From the NCBI GenBank assembly GCA_012798135.1, contig JAAZNU010000030.1:1-64000 (forward strand): a DNA stretch of 64,000 bases, given 5' to 3'. Numbering within the stretch: the stretch's first letter is position 1; each line of letters begins with the position of its first letter. Below are positions 54,670 to 62,384 of the stretch, piece after piece. The notes below the pieces were generated by a model that worked only from the letters and a program-made list of their open reading frames with translations, was not told where the DNA came from and did no database searches. A program made the translations under genes and the position numbers. Source of the DNA: Veillonellaceae bacterium. GTDB taxonomy: Bacteria; Bacillota_C; Negativicutes; UBA1444.

Positions 54670-55272
54670 ATGATGTATCATCTGGTATTCTGGCCACTAG
54701 TGGCGATATTTTGGCTTTTGTTCCGCCTGTTGTTTCGCTTGCGGATCAGCGGACTCGAAAACGTGCCGCAGGGTGGCGCGATCATCGCGCCGAACCATCA
54801 AAGTTTCTGGGACATCCCCCTGGTGGGGCTGGCGCTTGCCGGCCGCCGCACCCATTTCATGGCGAAAAGCGAATTGTTCCGCAACCCGCTCTTTGCCTGG
54901 ACTATCCGGACGCTGCTGGCCTTTCCCGTACGACGGGGCGCGCCGGACCGGACGGCAATCCGCTATGCCATCGACATTCTCAAACAAGGCGAGTTGCTGA
55001 CCATTTTTCCGGAAGGAACGCGCAGCAAAACCGGCGAACTGAAGGCGGCTGAAGCGGGGTTGACCCTGATCGCGGCCCGGGCTCAGGCGCCGATCGTGCC
55101 GGTGGGAATCAAGGGGACTCGACAGATGTTCAGCCGGGAAAATTTTTTTCCGCAAGTCGAAATTCGTTTTGGAGCCCCCCTGGGTATGAGGGCGGCGGAA
55201 CCGATGAACGACGAACAGACGGTGGATATCGGCGTTCAGGTCATGCAAGCGGTTCGGGAATTGATCCGCTGA
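54670..55272 (+). CDS. plsC: 1-acyl-sn-glycerol-3-phosphate acyltransferase
   Basis: 200 aa. A membrane anchor at 7-22, then the acyltransferase motifs NHQSFWD (HX4D) and FPEGTRS, and VPVGIKGT. It makes phosphatidic acid at the membrane. ATG 54670 follows the cmk stop by 4 nt with GGGAGT upstream. The end of the core-gene block lies here; a weak A/T-rich hairpin follows at about 55288-55310. Confidence 0.96.
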   Translation: MMYHLVFWPLVAIFWLLFRLLFRLRISGLENVPQGGAIIAPNHQSFWDIPLVGLALAGRRTHFMAKSELFRNPLFAWTIRTLLAFPVRRGAPDRTAIRYAIDILKQGELLTIFPEGTRSKTGELKAAEAGLTLIAARAQAPIVPVGIKGTRQMFSRENFFPQVEIRFGAPLGMRAAEPMNDEQTVDIGVQVMQAVRELIR

Positions 55273-55426
55273 CAAAGTTTTAGAATATTTACGAAAAAAA
55301 TTTTGTAAAATGCAGGAATTCTTCGGTTCGATAGAGTATACTTATTCGGTGAGTATTTGAAATAGATACGATTGTCCACGGTAATCCAGCGGCGACGATC
55401 GGTAGCGGAGAGGTTGGCAGGTTCAG

Positions 55427-55891
55427 TTGCAGAATATTTTGGTATTGCAAGACATGCAGCCCTATTGGGAGTATGTTGGGTTTTCTTTTTGGCGCAGAGG
55501 CGACATGGCGGGCGTGTACCGTCGGGCAACTTTTATTAAGGATGGACTGCTTGGGAAAGTCGCCGAATTCCATTCGGACGATTATATAATTTGGACGCAT
55601 CGTGGCGTGCTTGATGAGGAAAAAATCCTCAAGGAATGGAAAGCGGAAACGGATGTCATGAAACATCGGTTTTTGCTTTTAGCGGCGGAATCGGGCAAGT
55701 CGCCCAGGGCTAAAAGTCTGTGGCTGGGGCTGGGTGGCTTCGTCGAGGTCATGCGCTATCGGGTCGGCGATCCGGTCCCCGCTAAGTTCAAGGATCTTGT
55801 CTTTTTGGTGGACAAGGGGCTGGAATATGCTGCAAAGGGGGTAGGATTGAGCGATTTTCCAAAGGAAGGAGGCGAAGCGGAACTGGGATAA
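55427..55891 (+). CDS. Hypothetical protein (154 aa)
   Basis: No family recognised. Start uncertain: TTG 55427 with CAGG upstream, or ATG 55454 or 55505. The sequence contains YWEYVGFSFWRRGDMAGVYRRATFIKDGLLGKVAEF and later FLVDKGLEYAAKGVGLSDF; no membrane segment. It lies between plsC and cstA; a possible -10 (TATACT) stands near 55336. Confidence 0.5.
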   Translation: MQNILVLQDMQPYWEYVGFSFWRRGDMAGVYRRATFIKDGLLGKVAEFHSDDYIIWTHRGVLDEEKILKEWKAETDVMKHRFLLLAAESGKSPRAKSLWLGLGGFVEVMRYRVGDPVPAKFKDLVFLVDKGLEYAAKGVGLSDFPKEGGEAELG

Positions 55892-55939
55892 TAGGTCCAT
55901 TGAATTTATTTTACGTAATTTGGCAGGAGGTGTTTGTTC

Positions 55940-57556
55940 ATGTTAGCAACCATGTTTATCGTTGCAATCGTTGTTTATGGTTTGGCGTACGTGACATACG
56001 GCAAATGGCTGAAAAATGTCTTTGCGTTGGATCCCAACAAAGAAACTCCCGCGACTTGCTTGTATGACGGCATTGATTATTGTCCGACCCACCCGGCAGT
56101 CCTGATGGGCCACCACTTCGCATCCATCGCCGGCGCCGGCCCGATCGTCGGACCGATCGCTGCGGCCTCGGTGTTCGGTTGGTTGCCGACCTATCTCTGG
56201 GTCCTTCTTGGATCGGTATTCTTCGGCGGCGTTCATGACATGGGTTCGTTGGTCGCTTCCCTGCGGCACAAGGGCCTGTCGGTCGGCGAAGTCGTTTTCG
56301 AATGGATCGGCGCGCCGGCAAAAAAACTGTTTTTGGTGTTCACCTGGCTGGCTTTGACTCTGGTCATCGCCGTGTTCCTCGAACTTTCGGCGCAGACCTT
56401 CGCGGCCGACCCGGCGGTGGCTTTCTCCGCCATCGTGTACATGGTCATTGCCATGATCTTCGGCTGGTTGGTATATCGGTTGGGCCTGAACCTGCTGTAT
56501 AGCACCATCATCATGGTGCCGCTGGTTATCGGTTCAATCTTCTATGGCAATTCTTCGGCATGGGTTATGTCGACCTTCAAATACAGCGTCGAGTTCTGGC
56601 GCTGGGCGTTGGTCGTCTACATCTTCGCCGCGTCGGTGCTGCCGGTTTGGCTGCTGCTGCAACCGCGCGACTACTTGGCTTCGTTCCTGCTGTATTTCTC
56701 GGTGTTTATCGGCGCTGTCGGCATGATCTTCATCAGCGGCGTTGACACTACCAAAGTTCCGATGTTTGCGGGTTTTGCCCCGAAGGATGGCCAGTATCTG
56801 TGGCCGCTGCTGTTCATCACTGTGGCCTGCGGCGCTATCTCCGGCTTCCACTCCCTGGTGGGCAGCGGCACAACCTCCAAACAGATGCGTAAAGAAACCG
56901 ATGCGTTGCCGGTTGGCTATGGCGCCATGCTGATTGAAGGCGTCGTGGCGGTTATCGCTCTGGGGACCCTCATCATGGCTGGCGGAATGATGAAAGGCGG
57001 TCCGACCGTCGTATATGGCGCCGGCATCGGCAAAATGTGCGGCTTGATCGGTATCGATCCCAAGGTGGGAACTTCGCTCGGCCTGTTGGCGCTGAACTCC
57101 TTCCTGCTGACCTCACTCGACACCGCGACCCGTATTGCCCGTTATCAGTTCCAGGAACTGACCGGCAACCGGCTCGACAAATACAGCGCGACGGCGGTCG
57201 GCGTGGCCATTGCGCTGGTTCTGCTGTTCTGGAAGAGCGGCAACATTCCGGCCTGGGCGCTGATCTGGCCGGTATTCGGCGCAGCGAACCAACTGGTGGC
57301 GGCGATGGCGCTGTTGGCTATCGGCGTCTGGGTTATTCGTTGCCTCAACAGACCAGCTAACTTCATCATGATTCCGATGTTGTTCATGTTGTTCACCACC
57401 TTCGCCGGCTTGGGCCTGCTAATCGTGGACAACCTGTCAAAACAACCGCTGTTGGCCATAATTTCCGTGGTCCTGCTGGTCATGGCGGTCGTGCTCTGCA
57501 AAATGGCCTGGGGCGCTCTCAACAAACCGACGGACAATCTCTGCAAGACAGAATAA
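55940..57556 (+). CDS. cstA: CstA-family carbon starvation / peptide-pyruvate transporter
   Basis: 538 aa, about a dozen or more membrane helices. The signature YCPTHPAVLMGHHFASIAGAGPIVGPIAAA is present, and FHSLVGSGTTSKQM follows. This is the short Clostridia-type form, lacking the long C-terminal part of Escherichia coli CstA (about 700 aa). Transport of peptides or pyruvate is inferred from the family. Start ATG 55940 has AGGAGG 9 nt upstream. A strong terminator follows. Confidence 0.95.
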   Translation: MLATMFIVAIVVYGLAYVTYGKWLKNVFALDPNKETPATCLYDGIDYCPTHPAVLMGHHFASIAGAGPIVGPIAAASVFGWLPTYLWVLLGSVFFGGVHDMGSLVASLRHKGLSVGEVVFEWIGAPAKKLFLVFTWLALTLVIAVFLELSAQTFAADPAVAFSAIVYMVIAMIFGWLVYRLGLNLLYSTIIMVPLVIGSIFYGNSSAWVMSTFKYSVEFWRWALVVYIFAASVLPVWLLLQPRDYLASFLLYFSVFIGAVGMIFISGVDTTKVPMFAGFAPKDGQYLWPLLFITVACGAISGFHSLVGSGTTSKQMRKETDALPVGYGAMLIEGVVAVIALGTLIMAGGMMKGGPTVVYGAGIGKMCGLIGIDPKVGTSLGLLALNSFLLTSLDTATRIARYQFQELTGNRLDKYSATAVGVAIALVLLFWKSGNIPAWALIWPVFGAANQLVAAMALLAIGVWVIRCLNRPANFIMIPMLFMLFTTFAGLGLLIVDNLSKQPLLAIISVVLLVMAVVLCKMAWGALNKPTDNLCKTE

Positions 57557-57574
57557 CAGAATCGCGTTGGTTCG

Positions 57575-57606
57575 GACCGGAAGAGAATCTCTTCCGGTCT
57601 TTTTTT
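57575..57606 (+). terminator. Terminator of cstA
   Basis: GACCGGAAGAG-aat-CTCTTCCGGTC, a perfect 11-bp stem followed by T7. Confidence 0.95.
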
Positions 57607-57653
57607 GTTTCGTTGCAGGAGAGGGCGAGCTGGCGGCGAATACCTAAACTATT

Positions 57654-58613
57654 ATGAAGATGGATTTGGAGTTTCTCCGTCAGGCGTTTGCCGCCGAAAA
57701 TTATATATGCGAAGATGATTTGGTAACCACCGTGGCGCTGGCGCTGAAATTGGGCCGCCCATTGTTGGTGGAAGGCGCTCCCGGCGTAGGCAAGACTGAG
57801 ATTGCCAAGGTGCTGGCCACGGCTATGCGAACCGAGCTGATTCGTCTGCAGTGTTACGAGGGACTGGACGAAAGCAAGGCGCTGTATGAGTGGAATTACC
57901 AGGCGCAATTGCTCAAGATCCAGATGATTCGGGATGCCGGCAGCGAACATTCCGTCGAGGAGGAATTGTTTTCATCCCGTTATCTTTTGGAACGGCCGCT
58001 GCTCAAAGCGATTCGTTCGCCGGAACGGTCGGTGTTGTTGATTGATGAGATCGACAAGACGGACGAAGAGTTTGAAGCATTCTTGTTTGAACTGCTGTCG
58101 GATTTTCAGGTTTCCATTCCGGAAATGGGAACGATCCGGGCGTTGCATATTCCCATTGTTGTTTTGACCAGCAATCAGGAACGCGAATTGTCCGACGGGC
58201 TGCGGCGCCGTTGCGTTTATCTGTATATCGATTATCCGACCGCCGAGAAAGAGAACGCCATATTGCAGCTAAAGGCACCGGGACTGTCGGACCGATTGCA
58301 ATGGGAGATTACTACGGCGATGCAGTATTTGCGTCATGAGCTTGATTTGGAGAAGCCGCCGTCCACGGCGGAGGCGATCGATTGGGCGGTGGCGCTGGTC
58401 GACATGGAGTGCCGCCAATTGTCGCCGGAGACGGTTCGGCAAACTATGGGCCTGTTGTTGAAAAATCATCACGATTTTACTGTGTTCACCAAGACGATTG
58501 GCTTTGAGGGTTTTTGTGCATTGCTAAGACAGCGTTGGGACGGCGCCGACCTTACCGCCAAAGGTGACTCATTGTTGGCACGGGCGGTAAAAAAAAAGTT
58601 CAACCCGTTCTAA
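57654..58613 (+). CDS. MoxR-type AAA+ ATPase
   Basis: 319 aa. Walker A GAPGVGKTE, Walker B VLLIDEIDKTD, and sensor 1 VVLTSNQERELSDGLRRRC. MoxR proteins act as chaperones for metal insertion or complex assembly together with a VWA partner, which is the gene just downstream. The ATG has a weak ribosome site. Confidence 0.9.
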   Translation: MKMDLEFLRQAFAAENYICEDDLVTTVALALKLGRPLLVEGAPGVGKTEIAKVLATAMRTELIRLQCYEGLDESKALYEWNYQAQLLKIQMIRDAGSEHSVEEELFSSRYLLERPLLKAIRSPERSVLLIDEIDKTDEEFEAFLFELLSDFQVSIPEMGTIRALHIPIVVLTSNQERELSDGLRRRCVYLYIDYPTAEKENAILQLKAPGLSDRLQWEITTAMQYLRHELDLEKPPSTAEAIDWAVALVDMECRQLSPETVRQTMGLLLKNHHDFTVFTKTIGFEGFCALLRQRWDGADLTAKGDSLLARAVKKKFNPF

Positions 58614-58654
58614 GATCCTTTCTGGAAACACCATGGAAGGCGCTTAAACCGATT

Positions 58655-59503
58655 TTGGCGGCGAAACCCAACGAGCGGGCGTTGTTTGGCAGTGCATGCA
58701 GCGATTTGCTGGGGCAGCTGGAGTTCGCACCGATGCAGGCGGGTGCGGAAGGTGAAGGCGGTGGCAAGTCGGGAAAATCACTGAGCCGGCGCGATATTGA
58801 CACGATTACCCCGGCTGATTTTCCTTTTTTGGTGGAACGGATCCGTCGCCTGCTGAATCGGCTGGAAATGCGACGCTCGCGACGTCAGCGGCCGGTTCAT
58901 CGTTCCCAGTGGGTTGATGTGAAACGCAGTGTGCGGCGGAGTTTTCGCTACGGCGGGGCGTTATTCTCCTTGGGATTTCGTCGGCCTCGCCTGCGCCAGC
59001 CGCGGATCGTGATCGTCTGCGACGTGTCGGCCTCGATGATCCGGCATATCCGCTTTACTTTGCCGTTATTGTTCGGCATGTCCCGGATGGCGAAGGCTAC
59101 CCGGGCTTTTGTCTGCGCCGGCGGACTGGAGGAAGTAACGGAGCTGTTCCGACACGAGCGTGATTTCCAGAAGGCGACGGAATGGATGCTTCGCCAGACG
59201 ACCCAGGTGGGGCGGGGCACCAACTTGGGACAGGCTTTTTTTACATTACGAACGGAATACCCGGAAACACTGAATGCGTCTACTTGCCTGCTCCTGGTCA
59301 GTGACGCCGAAACGGTGGAACCGGAATTGGCGCTACGGGAACTGCGCCATTTGGCCGGTCATGTGAAAAAACTGGTATGGTTGAACACCCAATCCCGACG
59401 GCAGTGGAATGAAAACAAATGGATTCCCGCCTTGCGCCGTTATGCCAGGATGGAAGAATGTACAACCTTGGCCAAGACAATTCGAATATTACAATCGCTA
59501 TAA
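58655..59503 (+). CDS. VWA domain protein (CoxE-like)
   Basis: 282 aa from TTG 58655, which is tentative. A helical N-terminus is followed by a VWA domain with MIDAS motif DVSASM, TNLGQAF, and LVSDAETV. CoxE-like proteins partner with MoxR ATPases. The pair suggests maturation of a metalloenzyme not present in the window. Confidence 0.82.
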   Translation: MAAKPNERALFGSACSDLLGQLEFAPMQAGAEGEGGGKSGKSLSRRDIDTITPADFPFLVERIRRLLNRLEMRRSRRQRPVHRSQWVDVKRSVRRSFRYGGALFSLGFRRPRLRQPRIVIVCDVSASMIRHIRFTLPLLFGMSRMAKATRAFVCAGGLEEVTELFRHERDFQKATEWMLRQTTQVGRGTNLGQAFFTLRTEYPETLNASTCLLLVSDAETVEPELALRELRHLAGHVKKLVWLNTQSRRQWNENKWIPALRRYARMEECTTLAKTIRILQSL

Positions 59504-59605
59504 ATTAAATTTATCGGTTTTTTAAATTGTTTATTCTATTCAGCCCTCCAGCCGAATGGTAGAATAGCTACGTTTGAAAAATTTGTCTGGGGGGAGATGG
59601 AACAA

Positions 59606-59956
59606 ATGTCCAAAAGAACAATTGCGCTGGTTGTACTGGGACTCATGGCTTTGACACTGCTGATTGGCGGATGCGGCGGTTCGGATGCCAAAAAAGAGAC
59701 TCCGCTGGCGGTCGGCAAGGAAGCCGTGGTAAAAGTTCCTTCATATTTGGCCTTTGATGAGGCTAATGCCAAAAAGATGGTAGAATATTTGCAGTCGGAC
59801 AACGAACCGGTTCTCGGGAAACTGGTGTTGGACAAAGTCATTGACGGACTCGAGGAAGGCGCCAAAGTAAAGGTCGTTTCACAGCAAGGCGCCATGGTGA
59901 AGGTGAACTTCAAGGGAAAAGACGTGTATGTTTGGGCTAACCATTTGAAACAGTAA
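59606..59956 (+). CDS. Small lipoprotein of unknown function
   Basis: 116 aa from ATG 59606 (GGGGGGAG upstream); ATG 59597 is also possible. Signal peptide with the lipobox LIGGC (Cys around residue 23). The mature part has an SH3-like stretch (GAKVKVVSQQGAMVKVNFKGKDVYVWANHL) that may bind cell wall. No catalytic motif. Closed by a strong terminator. Confidence 0.72.
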   Translation: MSKRTIALVVLGLMALTLLIGGCGGSDAKKETPLAVGKEAVVKVPSYLAFDEANAKKMVEYLQSDNEPVLGKLVLDKVIDGLEEGAKVKVVSQQGAMVKVNFKGKDVYVWANHLKQ

Positions 59957-59983
59957 ACGTTACGGCATATCACGCTCGCTACA

Positions 59984-60033
59984 AACGGACCGCATGCGTA
60001 TTGAATGCATGGCCGGTCCGTTTGTTTATTTTT
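59984..60033 (+). terminator. Terminator of the lipoprotein gene
   Basis: AACGGACCG (59984-59992) / CGGTCCGTT (60014-60022), with an inner CATGC/GCATG stem, followed by a T-rich stretch. Confidence 0.85.
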
Positions 60034-60056
60034 GCGGCTGAAGATGTAAATAAGCC

Positions 60057-60109
60057 TTGACAGCCGAATATAACATTGTTATAGTATGGTTGCAACTGTA
60101 ACAATGTTA
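60057..60109 (+). promoter_or_regulatory. Promoter with two TetR-type operators
   Basis: TTGACA (60057-60062)-N17-TATAGT (60080-60085). Operator 1, TAACATTGTTA (60071-60081), overlaps the -10; operator 2, TAACAATGTTA (60099-60109), covers the start region. The two are reverse complements, each followed by TAG, and 28 bp apart centre to centre. The TetR gene of the operon is the likely binder. Confidence 0.78.
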
Positions 60110-60160
60110 TAGCTACGTGACGAAGCCAATCATAATCGGTAATTAGTGGATGAGGACGTG

Positions 60161-61570
60161 ATGGGAATGAAAATCGTCGTACTCAACGGCAGTCCCAAGG
60201 GCAACAACAGCGTGACCATGCAGTATGTCGAGTATCTGCGGCAAAAGTTTCCGCAGCATGAATGGGTGCAGTTCAATATCGCCCAGCAAATTAAGCGACT
60301 GGAAACGGACGAGGCGGTATTTCGCGAAACGCTGGCTGCCGTGGCGAATTGCTCGGCGGTTCTATGGGCGTTTCCCCTGTATGTCCTGCTGGTTCATGCC
60401 CATTACAAACGGTTCATTGAACTGGTCGCCGAACGCGGCGTTACCAGTGCATTTCGGGGAAAATACGCCGCAATCCTGACCACTTCCATTCAATTTTATG
60501 ATCATACGGCGCACAACTATGTTCATGGAATCTGCGACGATTGGGACATGAAGTATTGCGGCGGATTTTCCGCGCACATGCATGATCTGTTCCGCCCGGA
60601 TGGACGACAAAAGCTACGTTGTTTCACGCAAGATTTTCTGGACGCGGTGGAACGGTCGGTGCCCACAGTCCGCGATTATCCGCCGGTGGTGCCGGTTACT
60701 GCGGAATATCGGCCGGACAACAACAGAGAAGTGCTGGACACGGCAGGCAAAAAGATCGTGATTGTCACAGACGATGATGCATCGTCGCCGAACCTGCGCC
60801 GCATGACGCAACAGTTCGCGGCGGTATACGGTGGGGCGGCGGAGACGATCAATTTGCGCGACATCGACATCAAGGGAAGTTGCCTGGGCTGTATCCGCTG
60901 CGGCTATGACAACACCTGCATCTATACCGGGCAGGATGGCTTCGTCGACTTTTTCAACCAGAAAATTCGTCCCGCCGACATTTTGGTATTCGCTGGGCAG
61001 ATCCAAGACCGTTATTTGTCTTCGCTCTGGAAAACCTATTTTGACCGGGCGTTTTTCAATACCCACATTCCGGCGCTGATGGACAAGCAGCTGGTGTGGC
61101 TGATCAGCGGACCATTGGCGCAACTGCCGAATCTGCGTCAGATTCTGGAGGCCTATACTCAGGTTCAACGGGCCAATCTGACGGGGATCGTCACGGATGA
61201 AGCCGCGGAGTCCGGGCAACTGGATGCCGTGATTCAGGAGACGGCCCGTCGCAGTCTTCGTTTCGCGCAGGCGGGATACGTCCAGCCGGACACCTTTTTG
61301 GGAGTTGGTGCGCACAAGATTTTTCGGGATGAGATTTGGGGGCCATTGCGGTTTCCCTTTGTCGCCGACGATCAATTTTATCGCCGCCACGGATTTTATG
61401 ATTTTCCCCAGAAGGATTATCCCAGCCGTCTGCAAAACTGGGGGATGCGCCTGTTGATTGCGGTCCCGGCGATTCGCCGGAAGATTTACAGCCCCATGAT
61501 GATGGGCAAGGTCACGGAGTCCTATCAAAAGAAGCTGGCCAGGATTTGCGCCGAAGAAAGCGGGCAATGA
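60161..61570 (+). CDS. Two-domain flavodoxin-like NAD(P)H oxidoreductase
   Basis: 469 aa. Two flavodoxin-fold reductase domains in a row: residues 1-175 start MKIVVLNGSPKGNNS; the second begins at about 195 (KKIVIVTDDD). Domain 2 has a cysteine cluster CLGCIRCGYDNTC (C-x2-C-x2-C-x5-C), the compact spacing seen in iron-sulfur flavoproteins, so a 4Fe-4S cluster is possible. ATG 60161 is chosen for the GAGG site 5 nt upstream. It is co-transcribed with a TetR regulator 1 nt downstream. Confidence 0.83.
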   Translation: MGMKIVVLNGSPKGNNSVTMQYVEYLRQKFPQHEWVQFNIAQQIKRLETDEAVFRETLAAVANCSAVLWAFPLYVLLVHAHYKRFIELVAERGVTSAFRGKYAAILTTSIQFYDHTAHNYVHGICDDWDMKYCGGFSAHMHDLFRPDGRQKLRCFTQDFLDAVERSVPTVRDYPPVVPVTAEYRPDNNREVLDTAGKKIVIVTDDDASSPNLRRMTQQFAAVYGGAAETINLRDIDIKGSCLGCIRCGYDNTCIYTGQDGFVDFFNQKIRPADILVFAGQIQDRYLSSLWKTYFDRAFFNTHIPALMDKQLVWLISGPLAQLPNLRQILEAYTQVQRANLTGIVTDEAAESGQLDAVIQETARRSLRFAQAGYVQPDTFLGVGAHKIFRDEIWGPLRFPFVADDQFYRRHGFYDFPQKDYPSRLQNWGMRLLIAVPAIRRKIYSPMMMGKVTESYQKKLARICAEESGQ

Positions 61571-61571
61571 T

Positions 61572-62207
61572 ATGACGGAACAACGAGTTGCCGACGATAG
61601 CCGGGACACCCGTGCCTTGATTTTGCAGCGGGCCAAAGAACTGTTTTTGATGCAGGGCTATCATCGGACCAGTATGCGCCAGATCGCAGCGGCCGCCGGG
61701 ATTTCGACCGGACCGCTGTATTTCCATTTTCAAAATAAGGCGGAAGTGGTGTTCCATATCTGCAATGAAGCGTTGGAGCGACTGACCGGCGAGTATCGTC
61801 GAATCGCCGCGGCCGACGGTCACGCCGCGTTACGTCTGCGGGAAACCTATCAGGTGTATCGTTCCTTCCATCGGCAGGAACCGCAGATGTTCGAAATTCT
61901 GAAGCTGGTGACGCACCCGCTCGGCGGCATCAAATTGCCGGCGGAAATGGCGGCGGCATTGGGGCAGAAATCGCGGGGCATGTTCGAGGTCATGGAGGAC
62001 ATTATCCGGACCGGCATCGCCCGGCGGGAGATCCGGCCGCTCGACCCGAAGGCGCTGGCGCTGAGTCTGTATTCCATGGCGGAGGGAATCATGATGAGCG
62101 ATCAGAGCGGGCTGCTGGCCAACTGTGGACTAAGTTTGTCGGAAACCATCGAAACGGCGATGGATGTACTGGGCTTGGGCATGATCGAACGGGATGGCGG
62201 GAAATAG
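61572..62207 (+). CDS. TetR-family transcriptional regulator
   Basis: 211 aa. HTH at about residues 30-55 (SMRQIAAAAGISTGPLYFHFQNKAEV); ligand domain with a C-terminal part of PaaR/AcrR type. It is second in an operon with a flavodoxin-like reductase and probably represses it through the twin operators at 60071 and 60099. Confidence 0.93.
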   Translation: MTEQRVADDSRDTRALILQRAKELFLMQGYHRTSMRQIAAAAGISTGPLYFHFQNKAEVVFHICNEALERLTGEYRRIAAADGHAALRLRETYQVYRSFHRQEPQMFEILKLVTHPLGGIKLPAEMAAALGQKSRGMFEVMEDIIRTGIARREIRPLDPKALALSLYSMAEGIMMSDQSGLLANCGLSLSETIETAMDVLGLGMIERDGGK

Positions 62208-62222
62208 AGCAGACTATTTACG

Positions 62223-62258
62223 ACAGGTCTTCCGGAAATGACGGGGGACCTGTTTTAT
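62223..62258 (+). terminator. Terminator of the reductase-TetR operon
   Basis: CAGGTC..CCG pairs with CGG..GACCTG around a short loop, followed by TTTTATTATT. Confidence 0.75.
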
Positions 62259-62384
62259 TATTCTTGAACGGAAATGGTCCCGCTCAGGGTTAGATAACTA
62301 AAAAGCAGGAATAAAGTCTTTACAGAACGAATATTCGGAATATGGCTCACTTGAATCTCGAAGGAAGATGGAGGAGACTTCAAC

